64,000 bases of DNA, taken from contig CAWCXF010000008.1 in assembly GCA_963799455.1 (NCBI GenBank), forward strand, positions 558,001 through 622,000, in the 5' to 3' direction. Below the pieces are notes generated by a model that saw only the letters and a program-made list of their open reading frames with translations, was not told where the DNA came from and ran no database searches. Shown here piece after piece: positions 1 through 8,369 of this stretch. A program made the translations under genes and the position numbers. This DNA comes from CAWCXF01 sp963799455 (GTDB lineage: Bacteria > Pseudomonadota > Alphaproteobacteria > Rhodobacterales > Rhodobacteraceae). Positions within the stretch are counted from its first letter, which is position 1. The number at the start of each line of letters is the position of its first letter.

Positions 1-181
1 TCACGGCAAGCCTGGGGCCCAGCGAGCGCCTGGGCTGGAAGGACGGCTCCCGCTCCGGCGATGGAACGCGCCGGCGATCAGGAGCGGTCGGGTATCCGTT
101 CGACACCTCGTCATCGTTCCCACGGCCCGCCTTCCCCTCGAGTCCGACGACGAAGCGACCCCTGCCTGCGACCTCGCGCCT

Positions 182-1261
182 TCAACGGGACAGATCGGAG
201 GCTTCGGAGATCTCCGGCTCGCGACCCCGGCCGCCGCAGACGGCGCAGTCGGGGCGCGGGCGGATCCGGATCACGCGCGCGTCGGCGTGCAGCGCGTCGT
301 AGATCAGGAGCCGCCCCGCGAGCGTCTCGCCCGCCCCGGTGAGGTGCTTGACGGACTCGGCGGCCATGATCGAGCCCACGATCCCCGGCAGGGGCCCGAG
401 CACGCCGCCCTCGGCGCAGCCGGGCGCGGCGCCGAGGGCGGGGGGGGCCGGGAACACGCAGGCGCGGCAGGGCGTGCCGCGAGCGGGGTCGAAGAGGCTC
501 ACCTGCCCCTCCCATTGCGAGATCGCGCCGGAGATCAGCGGGACGCCGGCGCCCACGGCCGCGCGGTTGACGAGCGCGCGGGTGTCCCAGTCGTCGGTGC
601 CGTCGAGCACCAGGTCGTGCTCGCCGATCAGCTCGGCGGCGATGGCCTCGGTCAGCCGGCGGTTGTAGGGGCGCAGGTCGAGATGGGGGTTGAGCGCGGC
701 CATCGCGCGCACCGCCGAGAAGGCCTTGGGCACGTCCTGGTCCTCGTCGCGGTGGATCACCTGGCGCTGGAGGTTCGAGGCGTCCACGCGGTCGTCGTCG
801 ATCACGCCGATGCGGCCGACGCCCGCGCCCGCGAGGTAGAGGAGCGCCGGCGCGCCCAGGCCCCCTGCGCCGACGACGAGCACGCGCGCCTCCTTCAGAC
901 GGCGCTGGCCGGGGCCGCCGATCTCGCGCAGCACGATGTGGCGCGCGTAGCGCTCCAGCTCGGCCTCGCCCATGGCGCCCGGCACGGGCGCGGGGGGCGC
1001 CGCCACGGGCGCGCGGGCGCGCAGGCGGCGCAGCCCCTCGCGGTAGGCCAGCACCACCGCCGCGAGGGCGCCGACCAGCACCCACAGGCCGGCCGAGCCG
1101 CCGAACAGCGCGCGCAGGGCCGTGCCCTCGGGCAGCCCGACCTCGATCATCAGCACGACGACGTAGAGCAGCGCGATCGTCAGCCAGCGCGCCTGTCGCG
1201 GGGCGCGGAGCGCGGCGCCCAGAGCCCAGAGCGCGCCGGCGATGGCGAGGAAGGCCAGCAT
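182..1261 (-). CDS. moeB: MoeB/ThiF-family adenylyltransferase (molybdopterin-synthase sulfur-carrier activation)
   Basis: The 359-residue protein belongs to the E1-like ThiF/MoeB family, which adenylates the C-terminal glycine of MoaD or ThiS-type sulfur carriers. The ATP-binding loop VVGAGGLGAPALLYLAGAG lies near residues 130-148 and is followed by the DDDRVDASNLQRQ segment typical of the family. Two CxxC zinc pairs are visible (CRAC and the C-terminal CAVC). The first ~80 residues hold two hydrophobic segments absent from E. coli MoeB, so the enzyme may be membrane-associated; family members with such an N-terminus are known from Rhodobacteraceae. It lies 13 bp downstream of dut, and the order coaBC-dut-moeB suggests one operon. 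MoeB versus another ThiF-type function cannot be settled from sequence. Confidence 0.85.
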   Translation of the reverse strand: MLAFLAIAGALWALGAALRAPRQARWLTIALLYVVVLMIEVGLPEGTALRALFGGSAGLWVLVGALAAVVLAYREGLRRLRARAPVAAPPAPVPGAMGEAELERYARHIVLREIGGPGQRRLKEARVLVVGAGGLGAPALLYLAGAGVGRIGVIDDDRVDASNLQRQVIHRDEDQDVPKAFSAVRAMAALNPHLDLRPYNRRLTEAIAAELIGEHDLVLDGTDDWDTRALVNRAAVGAGVPLISGAISQWEGQVSLFDPARGTPCRACVFPAPPALGAAPGCAEGGVLGPLPGIVGSIMAAESVKHLTGAGETLAGRLLIYDALHADARVIRIRPRPDCAVCGGRGREPEISEASDLSR

Positions 1262-1274
1262 CAGGCGCGCCCCG

Positions 1275-1727
1275 TCACGAGCCCGTGGACCCGAAGCCGC
1301 CCGCGCCCCGCGCGGTGGCGCCGAGCGCGGCCGCGGGCTCGAAGCGCGCGCGCGCGACGGGGGCCAGCACGGCCTGCGCGATCCGCGCCCCCGGCTCCAC
1401 CCGGAAGGGCTCGGCGCCGAGGTTCACGAGCAGCACCTCGACCGCTCCGCGGAAGTCCGCGTCGATCGTGCCGGGGGCGTTGAGGACGGTGACGCCGTGG
1501 CGCCGCGCCAGCCCCGAGCGCGGGCGGATCTGGATCTCGAAACCCTGAGGGATCTCGAAGGCGAGCCCGGTGGGGATCGCCGCCCGCCCGCCGGGCGGCA
1601 GCGTGACGGGCGCCGCGAGGTCGGCGTGAAGATCCGCACCTGCCGCGCCTCGGGTCGCGTAGGACGGCAAGGGCGCGTCGCTCCCCGCCCGGCGCAGGAC
1701 CGGCACGACCCTGGGGGCGTCACCCAT
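1275..1727 (-). CDS. dut: dUTP diphosphatase
   Basis: Trimeric dUTPase of 150 residues, normal for the family; it hydrolyses dUTP to dUMP and pyrophosphate and keeps uracil out of DNA. The conserved motifs appear in order: AGADLHAD (I), RPRSGLA (II), GTIDADFRG (III), the RIAQAV region (IV) and the C-terminal glycine-rich RGAGGFGSTG arm (V). Motif III normally reads GTIDADYRG; here the tyrosine that packs on the deoxyribose is phenylalanine, which keeps the ring but not the hydroxyl. The start overlaps the end of coaBC by 8 bp, so translation is probably coupled. Confidence 0.95.
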   Translation of the reverse strand: MGDAPRVVPVLRRAGSDAPLPSYATRGAAGADLHADLAAPVTLPPGGRAAIPTGLAFEIPQGFEIQIRPRSGLARRHGVTVLNAPGTIDADFRGAVEVLLVNLGAEPFRVEPGARIAQAVLAPVARARFEPAAALGATARGAGGFGSTGS

Positions 1728-3393
1728 CGGCGCGCGACGCGGCGGATCGCGGGGGCTCGGGCGGCCCCTCGACGGGCATGGAGCGGGCGCCGATGCGGGG
1801 CTCGCCCTCCGCGACCGCCGGGGCCCTCGCGGCCCCGCGCGTCGCCAGCGCCTCGGCGATGCGGTCCGCGAGCTTTGCCGCGACCTCGGCCTTGGGCAGG
1901 CGGGGCCAGTCCTCGGCGCCGGCCTCGGTGATGAGCGTCACCGCGTTCTCGGCGCCCCCCATGATGCCGGTGGCGGGCGACACGTCGTTGGCGACGATCC
2001 AGTCGCAGCCCTTGCGCGCGCGCTTGAGGGCGGCGTGGCGCGCCACGTCGTCGGTCTCGGCGGCGAAGCCCACCACGAGCCGCGGGCGGCGCGCGTGGCG
2101 CGAGACGGTGGCGAGCACGTCCGCGTTCTCCGACAGCCGCAAGCTGGGCGGGCCGTCCGGTCCCTTCTTGATCTTCGAGGCCTGCGCCTCGACCGCCCAG
2201 TCGGCCACCGCGGCCGCGGCGACGAAGGCGTCGGCCGGCAGGGCCGCGAGCACCGCCTCCATCATCTCGGCCGCGGTCTCGACGCGGGTCAGCGCGACCC
2301 CCTCGGGCGGCGGCACCTGGGCGGGCCCGGTGACGAAGGCGACCTCGGCGCCGCGCTCGACCAGCGCGCGGGCGATCGCGGTGCCCTGCGCGCCCGAGGA
2401 GCGGTTGGCGAGGTAGCGCACCGGGTCGATCGGCTCGTGGGTCGGGCCGGAGGTGACGACGATCCGCCGGCCCGCGAGCGGGCCCGTGGCGAGGCTCGCC
2501 GCATCGGTGACGCCGAGGGCCGCCCCCTGCCCACCGTCGGCCGCGCCGGCCGGTCCGGCGCCTTTCGTGGCGCCGGACCGGCCGGGGTCCGGGCTTTCGC
2601 TCGCGGTCGGGCCGCCGTCCGGGCGCGGACCGCCATCCGCGGCCGGCCTCCTCCCCGAGCCGATCGCCGCCCCGGGGTCGGCCCCCGCGACCGGCGCAGC
2701 CTCGTTTGCGACCGTCGGGACGCCGCCCGCGGTCGGGCCGCCGCCCGCGGGCGGGCCGTGGCCTGTGGTCGGGCCGTGGCCTGTGGTCCGGTCGACGGCA
2801 GCGCTCAGGCCGTGGCCCGTGTCCGGGCCGCCGCCCGCGCCCGGTCGGCGTTCGGCCAGCGCCGCGTCGATCGCGGCCAGGATGTCGGGCACCTCGGCGA
2901 GCCGGCCGAGCCCGAACTCGCCGCAGGCCATCGGCCCCTCGGCCGGGCCGCAGACGATCACGCCGTCCTGGCGCAGCCGGGCGAGGTTGCGCCGGGTCGC
3001 GGGGTGCTCCCACATCCGCACGTTCATGGCGGGCGCGACGAGCACGCGCTTGTCGGTCGCCATCAGCATCGTCGTGGCGAGGTCGTCGGCGATCCCCGCG
3101 GCCATCTTGCCCATCAGGTTGGCGGTGGCGGGGGCCACGACCACCAGGTCGGCCGCGCGCGACAGCTCGATGTGGCCCATCTCGGCCTCGGAGGTCAGGT
3201 CGAAGAGGTCGCGGTGGGCCTTGGAGGCGGCGAGCGCCGAGACGCTCAAGGGCGTGACGAACTCCTCGGCCGCGCGGGTCAGCACGGGCGTGACCGACGC
3301 GCCCGCCTCGCGCAGGCGGCGGATCAGCTCGAGCGCCTTGAACGCCGCGATGCCGCCGCCGACGACGAGGAGGATGCGCTTGTCGCTTGGCAT
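1720..3393 (-). CDS. coaBC: Bifunctional phosphopantothenoylcysteine decarboxylase / phosphopantothenate-cysteine ligase with a long linker
   Basis: CoaBC (Dfp) makes 4'-phosphopantetheine for coenzyme A. The N-terminal flavoprotein domain (about residues 1-185) starts MPSDKRILLVVGGGIAAFK and has the PAMNVRMWEHPA substrate loop and the CGPAEGPMACGEFGLGR Cys-containing flap. The C-terminal ligase domain begins at about residue 310 with IVVTSGPTHEPIDPVRYL and has the KIKK nucleotide-binding segment. Between them lies a linker of roughly 115 Gly/Pro/Ala-rich residues with short repeats (GHGP, GGGPT), which takes the protein to 557 residues against about 400 usually. Both catalytic halves look intact. 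The start at 3393 is chosen because family homology begins there; an upstream in-frame codon would only add a Pro/Arg-rich tail. Confidence 0.93.
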   Translation of the reverse strand: MPSDKRILLVVGGGIAAFKALELIRRLREAGASVTPVLTRAAEEFVTPLSVSALAASKAHRDLFDLTSEAEMGHIELSRAADLVVVAPATANLMGKMAAGIADDLATTMLMATDKRVLVAPAMNVRMWEHPATRRNLARLRQDGVIVCGPAEGPMACGEFGLGRLAEVPDILAAIDAALAERRPGAGGGPDTGHGLSAAVDRTTGHGPTTGHGPPAGGGPTAGGVPTVANEAAPVAGADPGAAIGSGRRPAADGGPRPDGGPTASESPDPGRSGATKGAGPAGAADGGQGAALGVTDAASLATGPLAGRRIVVTSGPTHEPIDPVRYLANRSSGAQGTAIARALVERGAEVAFVTGPAQVPPPEGVALTRVETAAEMMEAVLAALPADAFVAAAAVADWAVEAQASKIKKGPDGPPSLRLSENADVLATVSRHARRPRLVVGFAAETDDVARHAALKRARKGCDWIVANDVSPATGIMGGAENAVTLITEAGAEDWPRLPKAEVAAKLADRIAEALATRGAARAPAVAEGEPRIGARSMPVEGPPEPPRSAASRADG

Positions 3394-3582
3394 GAGGGCT
3401 TCCCGTGGGGACGGCGCGAGCCTACGCGCCGGAGGGGGAGACCTCAACCGGCCGAGGCCCGCGGCCTCCCCTCGGGATCGGCGCGCCTTCGGACCGCGAC
3501 GAGGGCGAGGCCCGCGACGCTCGATGCAAGGAGGGGAGCAGGGAGGGGAGCAGGGAGGAGGGCGGGACGGACGAGCGGCTCG

Positions 3583-4437
3583 TCAGCCCCCGCCGGGCGC
3601 TTCGAACCCCTCGCAGGGGTCGGGCCGTCCCTCGGGCGGGCCGCTCGTCGTCACGACCACGTCCACCGGCGCGTCGGCATCGCCCTCGAACTGGCCGATC
3701 TCGAACTGGCCGATCGAGAGGACCGACACCTCGGGCGCCGCGTGGGCCAACGCGGCCGGCACGCCCCAGTCGGTGCGCGCGTGGCCGTTGCCGGTGATGA
3801 GGACGACCGGGGGGCCGTGGGCCCCCAGCGCCTCCAGGACGGCGCGGGCGAAGACGGCGTCGCGCAGGCGCTGGGCCTCGACGAAGCCGGGCAGCAGGCC
3901 TTCGGGGAGCGCGTCGCAATGGCTCGCGCGCTGCCCGGCCTCGCGCGCGGCCTGCTCGTCGGGCGGCAGCGGTTCGGCCAGGCCGAAGCGCGCCGCCTCC
4001 CCGTCGAGGTCCGCGCCGAACACCGCAGCGGCGCCGCGACGGATCGCCTCGCGCGGCGCGCCGGGGCCGGGGTCGGCCCCGACCACGGCCGCGCCCTCGG
4101 GGATCGCGGCGAAGAGCGGCGCGTAAAGGGCGAGGTCGGGCCAGCCGGCTTCGGACCAGCCGAGCGCCGCGTCGAGCGCCTCCGGGTCGTCGGCCAGCGC
4201 CGGATCCCAGCGCGCGGCCCGCTCGGGCGTGAGCATCTCGAAGACGACGGCCGTGGGCTTCACGACTGCCACGACGGCCGCCTGGCCCTCGTGATGGAGC
4301 GGGTTGTCGTGGACCTCGCCCAGGACGTAGACCTGCGCCTCGGGCAACGCCGCCGCGCGGGCACCATCCATCGGCTCGGCGAAGGCCGACGCCGCCAGGA
4401 GGGATGCCGCCCCCGCCAGTCCGATCCGCCGCGTCAG
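3583..4437 (-). CDS. ChaN-like (DUF399) periplasmic protein, probable CTG start
   Basis: About 284 residues of the ChaN/DUF399 family (haem-binding, Tiki-like fold). The signature LGEVHDNPLHH is near residue 35 and LITGNGHARTDWGVP near 225. The N-terminus LTRRIGLAGAASLLAASAFA followed by EP is a good signal peptide, but no ATG, GTG or TTG codon lies in front of it. The only candidate is the CTG at 4437, whose CTGA overlaps the rpoH stop, so translation may be coupled to rpoH. Otherwise the next ATG would remove the signal peptide. The C-terminus is rich in Gly/Pro with one Cys. Function is inferred from family only: ChaN has been linked to haem or iron handling. Confidence 0.75.
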   Translation of the reverse strand: MTRRIGLAGAASLLAASAFAEPMDGARAAALPEAQVYVLGEVHDNPLHHEGQAAVVAVVKPTAVVFEMLTPERAARWDPALADDPEALDAALGWSEAGWPDLALYAPLFAAIPEGAAVVGADPGPGAPREAIRRGAAAVFGADLDGEAARFGLAEPLPPDEQAAREAGQRASHCDALPEGLLPGFVEAQRLRDAVFARAVLEALGAHGPPVVLITGNGHARTDWGVPAALAHAAPEVSVLSIGQFEIGQFEGDADAPVDVVVTTSGPPEGRPDPCEGFEAPGGG

Positions 4438-5312
4438 ACGAGAAACTGGTGCACCTCGCGCGACTGGCCCTCGAGCGAGCGGCGCATCTTCTGGAACGCG
4501 GCCGCCTCGAGCTGGCGCACCCGCTCCTTCGACAGCCCCAGCTCGCGGCCGAGCGACTCGAGCGTGCGTGGCTCGTCGCGCAGCTTGCGCTCGCGCACGA
4601 TGAACTGCTCTCGGGCGTTGAGGCTGGTCATCGCCGTCACCAGCCAGCCGCGCAGCGTGTCGATGTCGTGGTCGCGCGCGACGGTCTCGGAGGCCTGCTC
4701 GCCGTCGTCCATCAGCGTGTCGATCCACTCGCGCCCCTCGTCCTCCGCGGACTGGGTGGCGTTGAGCGAGTAGTCCGAGCCCGCGAGCCGACCCTCCATC
4801 ATCTCCACGTCGTGCAGGGGCACGCCGACCTCGGTGGCGATCATCTGGCGCAGCTGATGGCGGTCGAGGTTGGCGCCGTCGGAGGCGGCCTCGCGCTCGA
4901 GCCGCGCCTGGACGCGGCGCATGTTGAAGAAGAGCGACTTCTGCGACGAGGTCGAGCCGGTGCGCACCATCGACCAGTTGCGCATCACGTAGTCCTGGAT
5001 CGAGGCCTTGATCCACCACACGGCGTAGGTCGAGAACCGCACGCCCCGGTCGGGGTCGAACTTGTCGGCGGCCTTCATCAGCCCGAGCCCCGCCTCCTGG
5101 ATGAGGTCGTTCATGGGCGCGCCGTAGCGCTTGAACTTGGCCGCCATCGAGATCGCCAGCCGCATGTAGGCGGTCACGAGCCGGTGCAGCGCCTGCTCGT
5201 CGCGCTCGTCGCGCCAGGCGTAGGCGAGGCGCAGCTCGGTCTCGGCGTCGAGCAGCTCTGCCTGCATGGCCCGCCGCGAGAGGGTCTGGTCGGAGAAGCC
5301 GTCGAACGCCAT
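4434..5312 (-). CDS. rpoH: RNA polymerase sigma-32 factor (RpoH type)
   Basis: Sigma-70 group 3 protein of 292 residues, the normal RpoH length. Region 2 is very clear (AKFKRYGAPMNDLIQEAGLG, then FDPDRGVRFSTYAVWWIKAS), and the RpoH-box segment and region 4 helix-turn-helix (LESLGRELGLSKERVRQLE) follow. It directs transcription of heat-shock and, in many alphaproteobacteria, oxidative-stress genes. The sequence resembles the RpoHII-type paralogue (MAFDGFSDQTLSRRAM start), but assignment between paralogues is an inference. The start at 5312 has GAGGGGAA ahead of it. The gene is divergent from cobU, with an EcfG-like promoter candidate in between, and its stop overlaps the start of the ChaN-like gene. 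Confidence 0.95.
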   Translation of the reverse strand: MAFDGFSDQTLSRRAMQAELLDAETELRLAYAWRDERDEQALHRLVTAYMRLAISMAAKFKRYGAPMNDLIQEAGLGLMKAADKFDPDRGVRFSTYAVWWIKASIQDYVMRNWSMVRTGSTSSQKSLFFNMRRVQARLEREAASDGANLDRHQLRQMIATEVGVPLHDVEMMEGRLAGSDYSLNATQSAEDEGREWIDTLMDDGEQASETVARDHDIDTLRGWLVTAMTSLNAREQFIVRERKLRDEPRTLESLGRELGLSKERVRQLEAAAFQKMRRSLEGQSREVHQFLV

Positions 5313-5383
5313 GGAGTTCCCCTCGGTCACGGCCCATCGTCTCGGGCCCTTCCGGTCTTCGGAAGATCGATCTACCAAGCAGG

Positions 5384-5409
5384 AACGATGCGGTCGAAAG
5401 AAAGTTTCC
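5384..5409 (-). promoter_or_regulatory. Candidate EcfG-type promoter for rpoH
   Basis: On the minus strand GGAAAC (5409-5404) and CGTT (5387-5384) are separated by 16 bases. This is close to the GGAAC-N16/17-CGTT consensus recognised by the general-stress sigma factor EcfG of alphaproteobacteria. It lies about 70 bp ahead of the rpoH start. Transcription of rpoH genes by alternative sigma factors is known in the group; the assignment here is by motif only. Confidence 0.45.
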
Positions 5410-5415
5410 GCCACC

Positions 5416-5976
5416 ATGGGCGATTCAGGCCTGCCGCCGCTGACGCTGGTCCTCGGCGGGGCCGCCTCGGGCAAGAGCGCCTTCGCGGAAGGACTAGTCC
5501 TGTCAGCGGCTTGCAAGCCGCGATACGTTGCGACAATGCGCCGCTCGGCCGACCCCGAGACGGGCGCGAGGATCCGCCGCCATGAGATAGGGCGCGGCCC
5601 GCGATGGACCACCTCCGAGGTGCCGCTCGGCGTGGCGGCCCATGTCGAGGGCCTCGGGGAGGGCCTCGGTGAGGGCCTCGGCGCCGACTCGGCGCTGGTG
5701 GACTGCGCCACGCTGTGGCTCGCCAACCTGATGGAGGCCGGAGGCGACCCCGAGGCCGAGGGCGCGCGGCTCGCCGAGGCGCTGGCGCGCGCGGCCGTGC
5801 CGGTCGTGGTGGTCTCCAACGAGCTGGGCCAGGGGATGGTGCCGATGGACGCGAGCGCGCGCGCCTTCCGCGACGCGCACGGCCGCATGAACCAGGCGCT
5901 CGCGGCGCACGCCGACCTGGTGGTGCTGGTGGCGGCGGGGCTGCCGCTCGTGCTCAAGGGGAGGCTGCCGGGATGA
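5416..5976 (+). CDS. cobU: Adenosylcobinamide kinase / adenosylcobinamide-phosphate guanylyltransferase
   Basis: CobU/CobP of 186 residues, the usual length. It phosphorylates adenosylcobinamide and then transfers GMP, in nucleotide-loop assembly of cobalamin. The P-loop GGAASGKS is at residues ~15-22. The RIRRHE histidine region, LVDCATLWLANL and SNELGQGMVPMD motifs follow in family order. A short in-frame repeat (GLGEGLGEGLGA, 12-bp unit) sits near residue 80, where most homologues have a short loop. The next gene overlaps its stop by ATGA, so the two are coupled. No cobalamin riboswitch fits in the 103-bp space to rpoH. Confidence 0.93.
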   Translation: MGDSGLPPLTLVLGGAASGKSAFAEGLVLSAACKPRYVATMRRSADPETGARIRRHEIGRGPRWTTSEVPLGVAAHVEGLGEGLGEGLGADSALVDCATLWLANLMEAGGDPEAEGARLAEALARAAVPVVVVSNELGQGMVPMDASARAFRDAHGRMNQALAAHADLVVLVAAGLPLVLKGRLPG

Positions 5977-6629
5977 CGGTGCTCCACTGGGTGCGCCACG
6001 GCCCCACCGGCGCGCGAGGGATGCTGGGCCATCTCGACCGCCCCGCCGATCTGTCGGACCTCGCGGCCCTGGCGCGGCTCTCGGCGGCGCTGCCCCCGCG
6101 CGCGCCCGTGGCCAGCTCCGACCTGCTGCGCGCCACGGCGACGGCCGAGGCCATCGCCGCGGGGCGGCCCCGCCTGGCCCCCGACCGCGCCCTGCGCGAG
6201 ATCGACTTCGGCGCCTGGGACGGGCTCGCGGTCGAGGAGGTGCCCGACCAGGCCGCCCTGCGCGCCTTCTGGGACGAGCCGGGCGCCGCGGCGCCGCCGG
6301 GCGGCGAGTCGTGGGACGCGCTGCGCGCGCGCGTCGATCCGGCGGTGGACGCGCTGATTGCGCTCGGGCACCCCGACCTGATCGTGGTGGCCCATATGGG
6401 CGTGATCCTGGCGCAGGTTCAGCGCGCGCTCGGCGTGAGCGCCCACGAGGCCTTCGGCCACCGCATCGAGCCCCTGTCGGTGACGCGCATCGCCGCCGGG
6501 GGCGCGGGGGCCGCCGCGGGCGCGGGGGCCGTCCCGAGCGCAGGGGCTGGCGCGGCCGCGCCGACCGCTGCGGACGAGCGGGCCACCGCCGGCGGCTGGC
6601 GCGTCGAGGCGATCAACCTGCGCCCGTGA
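5973..6629 (+). CDS. cobC: Histidine phosphatase family protein, probable alpha-ribazole phosphatase
   Basis: 218 residues of the phosphoglycerate-mutase-like histidine phosphatase family. The phosphohistidine motif is WVRHGPTG at residues 5-12; the second histidine is in VAHMGVI near residue 135, and the REIDFGAWDG acid region lies between. Position right after cobU, with a 4-bp overlap, favours alpha-ribazole-5'-phosphate phosphatase in cobalamin synthesis rather than a sugar phosphatase. The C-terminal 45 residues are a Gly/Ala-rich low-complexity tail (AAGGAGAAAGAGAVPSAGAG) that most homologues lack. Confidence 0.82.
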   Translation: MTVLHWVRHGPTGARGMLGHLDRPADLSDLAALARLSAALPPRAPVASSDLLRATATAEAIAAGRPRLAPDRALREIDFGAWDGLAVEEVPDQAALRAFWDEPGAAAPPGGESWDALRARVDPAVDALIALGHPDLIVVAHMGVILAQVQRALGVSAHEAFGHRIEPLSVTRIAAGGAGAAAGAGAVPSAGAGAAAPTAADERATAGGWRVEAINLRP

Positions 6630-6944
6630 GCGGCGCGCCGCCGCGGGTCGCGCCGTGCGGCTCGTCCGGGCGCTTGGGCACGGCTCGGGCGCTCCTCACG
6701 ACGCGCGCCGCGTGCCGCGATCGGCCGCAGGAAGCGCCCGCGCCCCTTCTCGCGCGACCGGGATGGGAGGGAGCACAGGTCGCCGGCCGCCCCTTGCGCG
6801 CATCGAGCCCGGAGCGTTCGACGACATCCGCAGGGCATGGGTGCGCGGGGCCCGACACGGTCCGTGCCGGGCCGCCTCCCCGATCGTGGCTCCCCCCCGC
6901 CGTCTCGGCTGGTAGGGTCGCAGGATGACCGACGCCCCGTCCCA

Positions 6945-8369
6945 GGTGCTGTCTCGGAGGTGGTGGAAATCGGGATGACGCGATCTCCGGCGGGGCGAGG
7001 TTACGACGTCACGCGGCGAGATCAATCGCCTGATCGGCGAGCGGCGCGGAGAGGCTCTCCCAGCCGTCGACCTTGCGCATGACGATCTGCCCCGAGGCCA
7101 GCAGCGCCCAGAACAGCATGGGCGCGGTCTCGGCCTGGGGCAGGACGGTCTGGGTCTTGATGCGTCGCTTGAACTCCTCGTGCAGCCGCTCGATGGCGTT
7201 GGTCGTGCGGGCCGACTTCCACTGGCCGGGCGGCAGGCGCGTGAAGGTGAAGAGCCGATCCCCGTTCGGGGGGCTTACGCGGCCCCACCGGGGCCACGGT
7301 CCCCCCTCACCCTCGAGGCTGTCGGCGACGGGGCGGCACTTCAGCCGCCACTTGCGGAGGAATGCCCTGCGGCGGTCCTCCACCTCGGCCGCCGTGTCGG
7401 CGTAGATCATGTCGCGGTAGTCTTCGGTCAGCTCGTCGTGGAGCCGCTTCGGGGCGTGGGCGAGCAGGTTGCGGTGCTTGTGAACCGTGCACCGCTGGGC
7501 CGGGACGTCGGGCCACAGCGCCGCCAGCGCCGCCTCGAGCCCGGGCACGCCGTCGACGATGAGGAGCTCGGGCGCCTTGAGGCCGCGCCGGGTCATGTCC
7601 TCGAGAAAGGCCGTCCAGGCGACCGTGCTCTCGCCACCCATGCTCTTCAGCGCGAGCAGCACTTTCTGGCCGTCGCGCCGCACGCCGACCGCGACCAGCA
7701 GCGAGATGGCGGTCGCCTTGCGGTCGATCTTCACCCTGACCACCGTGCCGTCGAGGATGAGCCGGGCGATGTCCTGCGCGCCGAGATCGCGGGCGTTCCA
7801 CGCCTCCCAGTCGGTCTTCACCTTGCGCCAGGCTCGGCTGACCACGTCCTTGCCGACAGCCCCGTCGAACAAGGCAGCCAAGGCGCGGCGCACCCGCCGG
7901 GTGTTGGTCCCGGCCAGGTAGGCCCCGGCGATCAGCGCCTCCGCGCGCTTGGTCAGGCGCTGATAGCGACGCAGCCCCTTCGAGCGCCACTCCGCCGTGC
8001 CGCCCTCCTCGCGCATGAGCCGCGCCCTGGGCACGCGCACCGTCTCAGGCCCGAACGTGCCGATCACCTGCCGCTCGCGATGCCCGTTGCGCCACCCCCG
8101 CGGTCCCTCGTCGGTCCGCTCGTAGCGGGCCCGTCCGAGCGCCGCCTCCAGCTCCTCCTCGAGGATCGCCTCGATGAAGGCGCGGACCCGGCCGCGGACC
8201 CCATCCTCGATCGGGTCGCTCCAGTCCCCGAGCGATGGCGCGCTCGCGCTCGTCGTCGTAGTCTCATCCATGGCGTGGTCTCCACGGCGGTGGCAACCGC
8301 CGTCCAGGGTTGGGTCAATGCCCGGAGACTACGCCAACCCCGAAACTCCACCACGTTCGCGACAGGACC
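6945..8369 (-). mobile_element. Complete IS256-family insertion sequence with 8-bp target duplication
   Basis: The 1425-bp element ends in imperfect inverted repeats: GGTGCTGTCTCGGAGGTGG at the left and GGTCCTGTCGCGAACGTGG read inward from the right (15 of 19 match). It is flanked by a perfect direct repeat CCGTCCCA at 6937-6944 and 8370-8377, the 8-bp duplication expected for IS256-type transposition. The single transposase gene is on the minus strand. The perfect duplication and intact transposase point to a recent insertion. Confidence 0.93.
7009..8271 (-). CDS. IS256-family (Mutator-type) transposase
   Basis: 420 residues, full length for the family. The DDE acidic residues fit LILDGT (about residue 175), LLIVDGVPGLE (about 240) and TTNAIERLHEEFKRR (about 365), and the CTVHKHRNLLAH segment follows the second Asp as in IS256 members. 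An N-terminal DNA-binding region with the GWRNGHRERQVIGTFGPETVRVPRAR-like pattern (only part quoted) is also typical. No stop or frameshift is present, so the enzyme may still be active. Confidence 0.95.
   Translation of the reverse strand: MDETTTTSASAPSLGDWSDPIEDGVRGRVRAFIEAILEEELEAALGRARYERTDEGPRGWRNGHRERQVIGTFGPETVRVPRARLMREEGGTAEWRSKGLRRYQRLTKRAEALIAGAYLAGTNTRRVRRALAALFDGAVGKDVVSRAWRKVKTDWEAWNARDLGAQDIARLILDGTVVRVKIDRKATAISLLVAVGVRRDGQKVLLALKSMGGESTVAWTAFLEDMTRRGLKAPELLIVDGVPGLEAALAALWPDVPAQRCTVHKHRNLLAHAPKRLHDELTEDYRDMIYADTAAEVEDRRRAFLRKWRLKCRPVADSLEGEGGPWPRWGRVSPPNGDRLFTFTRLPPGQWKSARTTNAIERLHEEFKRRIKTQTVLPQAETAPMLFWALLASGQIVMRKVDGWESLSAPLADQAIDLAA

Noticed and set aside
5313..5415. Cobalamin riboswitch ahead of cobU
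   Set aside because: Only 103 bp separate cobU from rpoH, too short for a full cobalamin riboswitch, and no B12-box-like sequence was seen.
6630..6924. Short plus- and minus-strand frames between cobC and the GST start
   Set aside because: They are under 140 codons, Arg/Pro-rich and without motifs; the stretch is best read as the upstream region of the GST gene.
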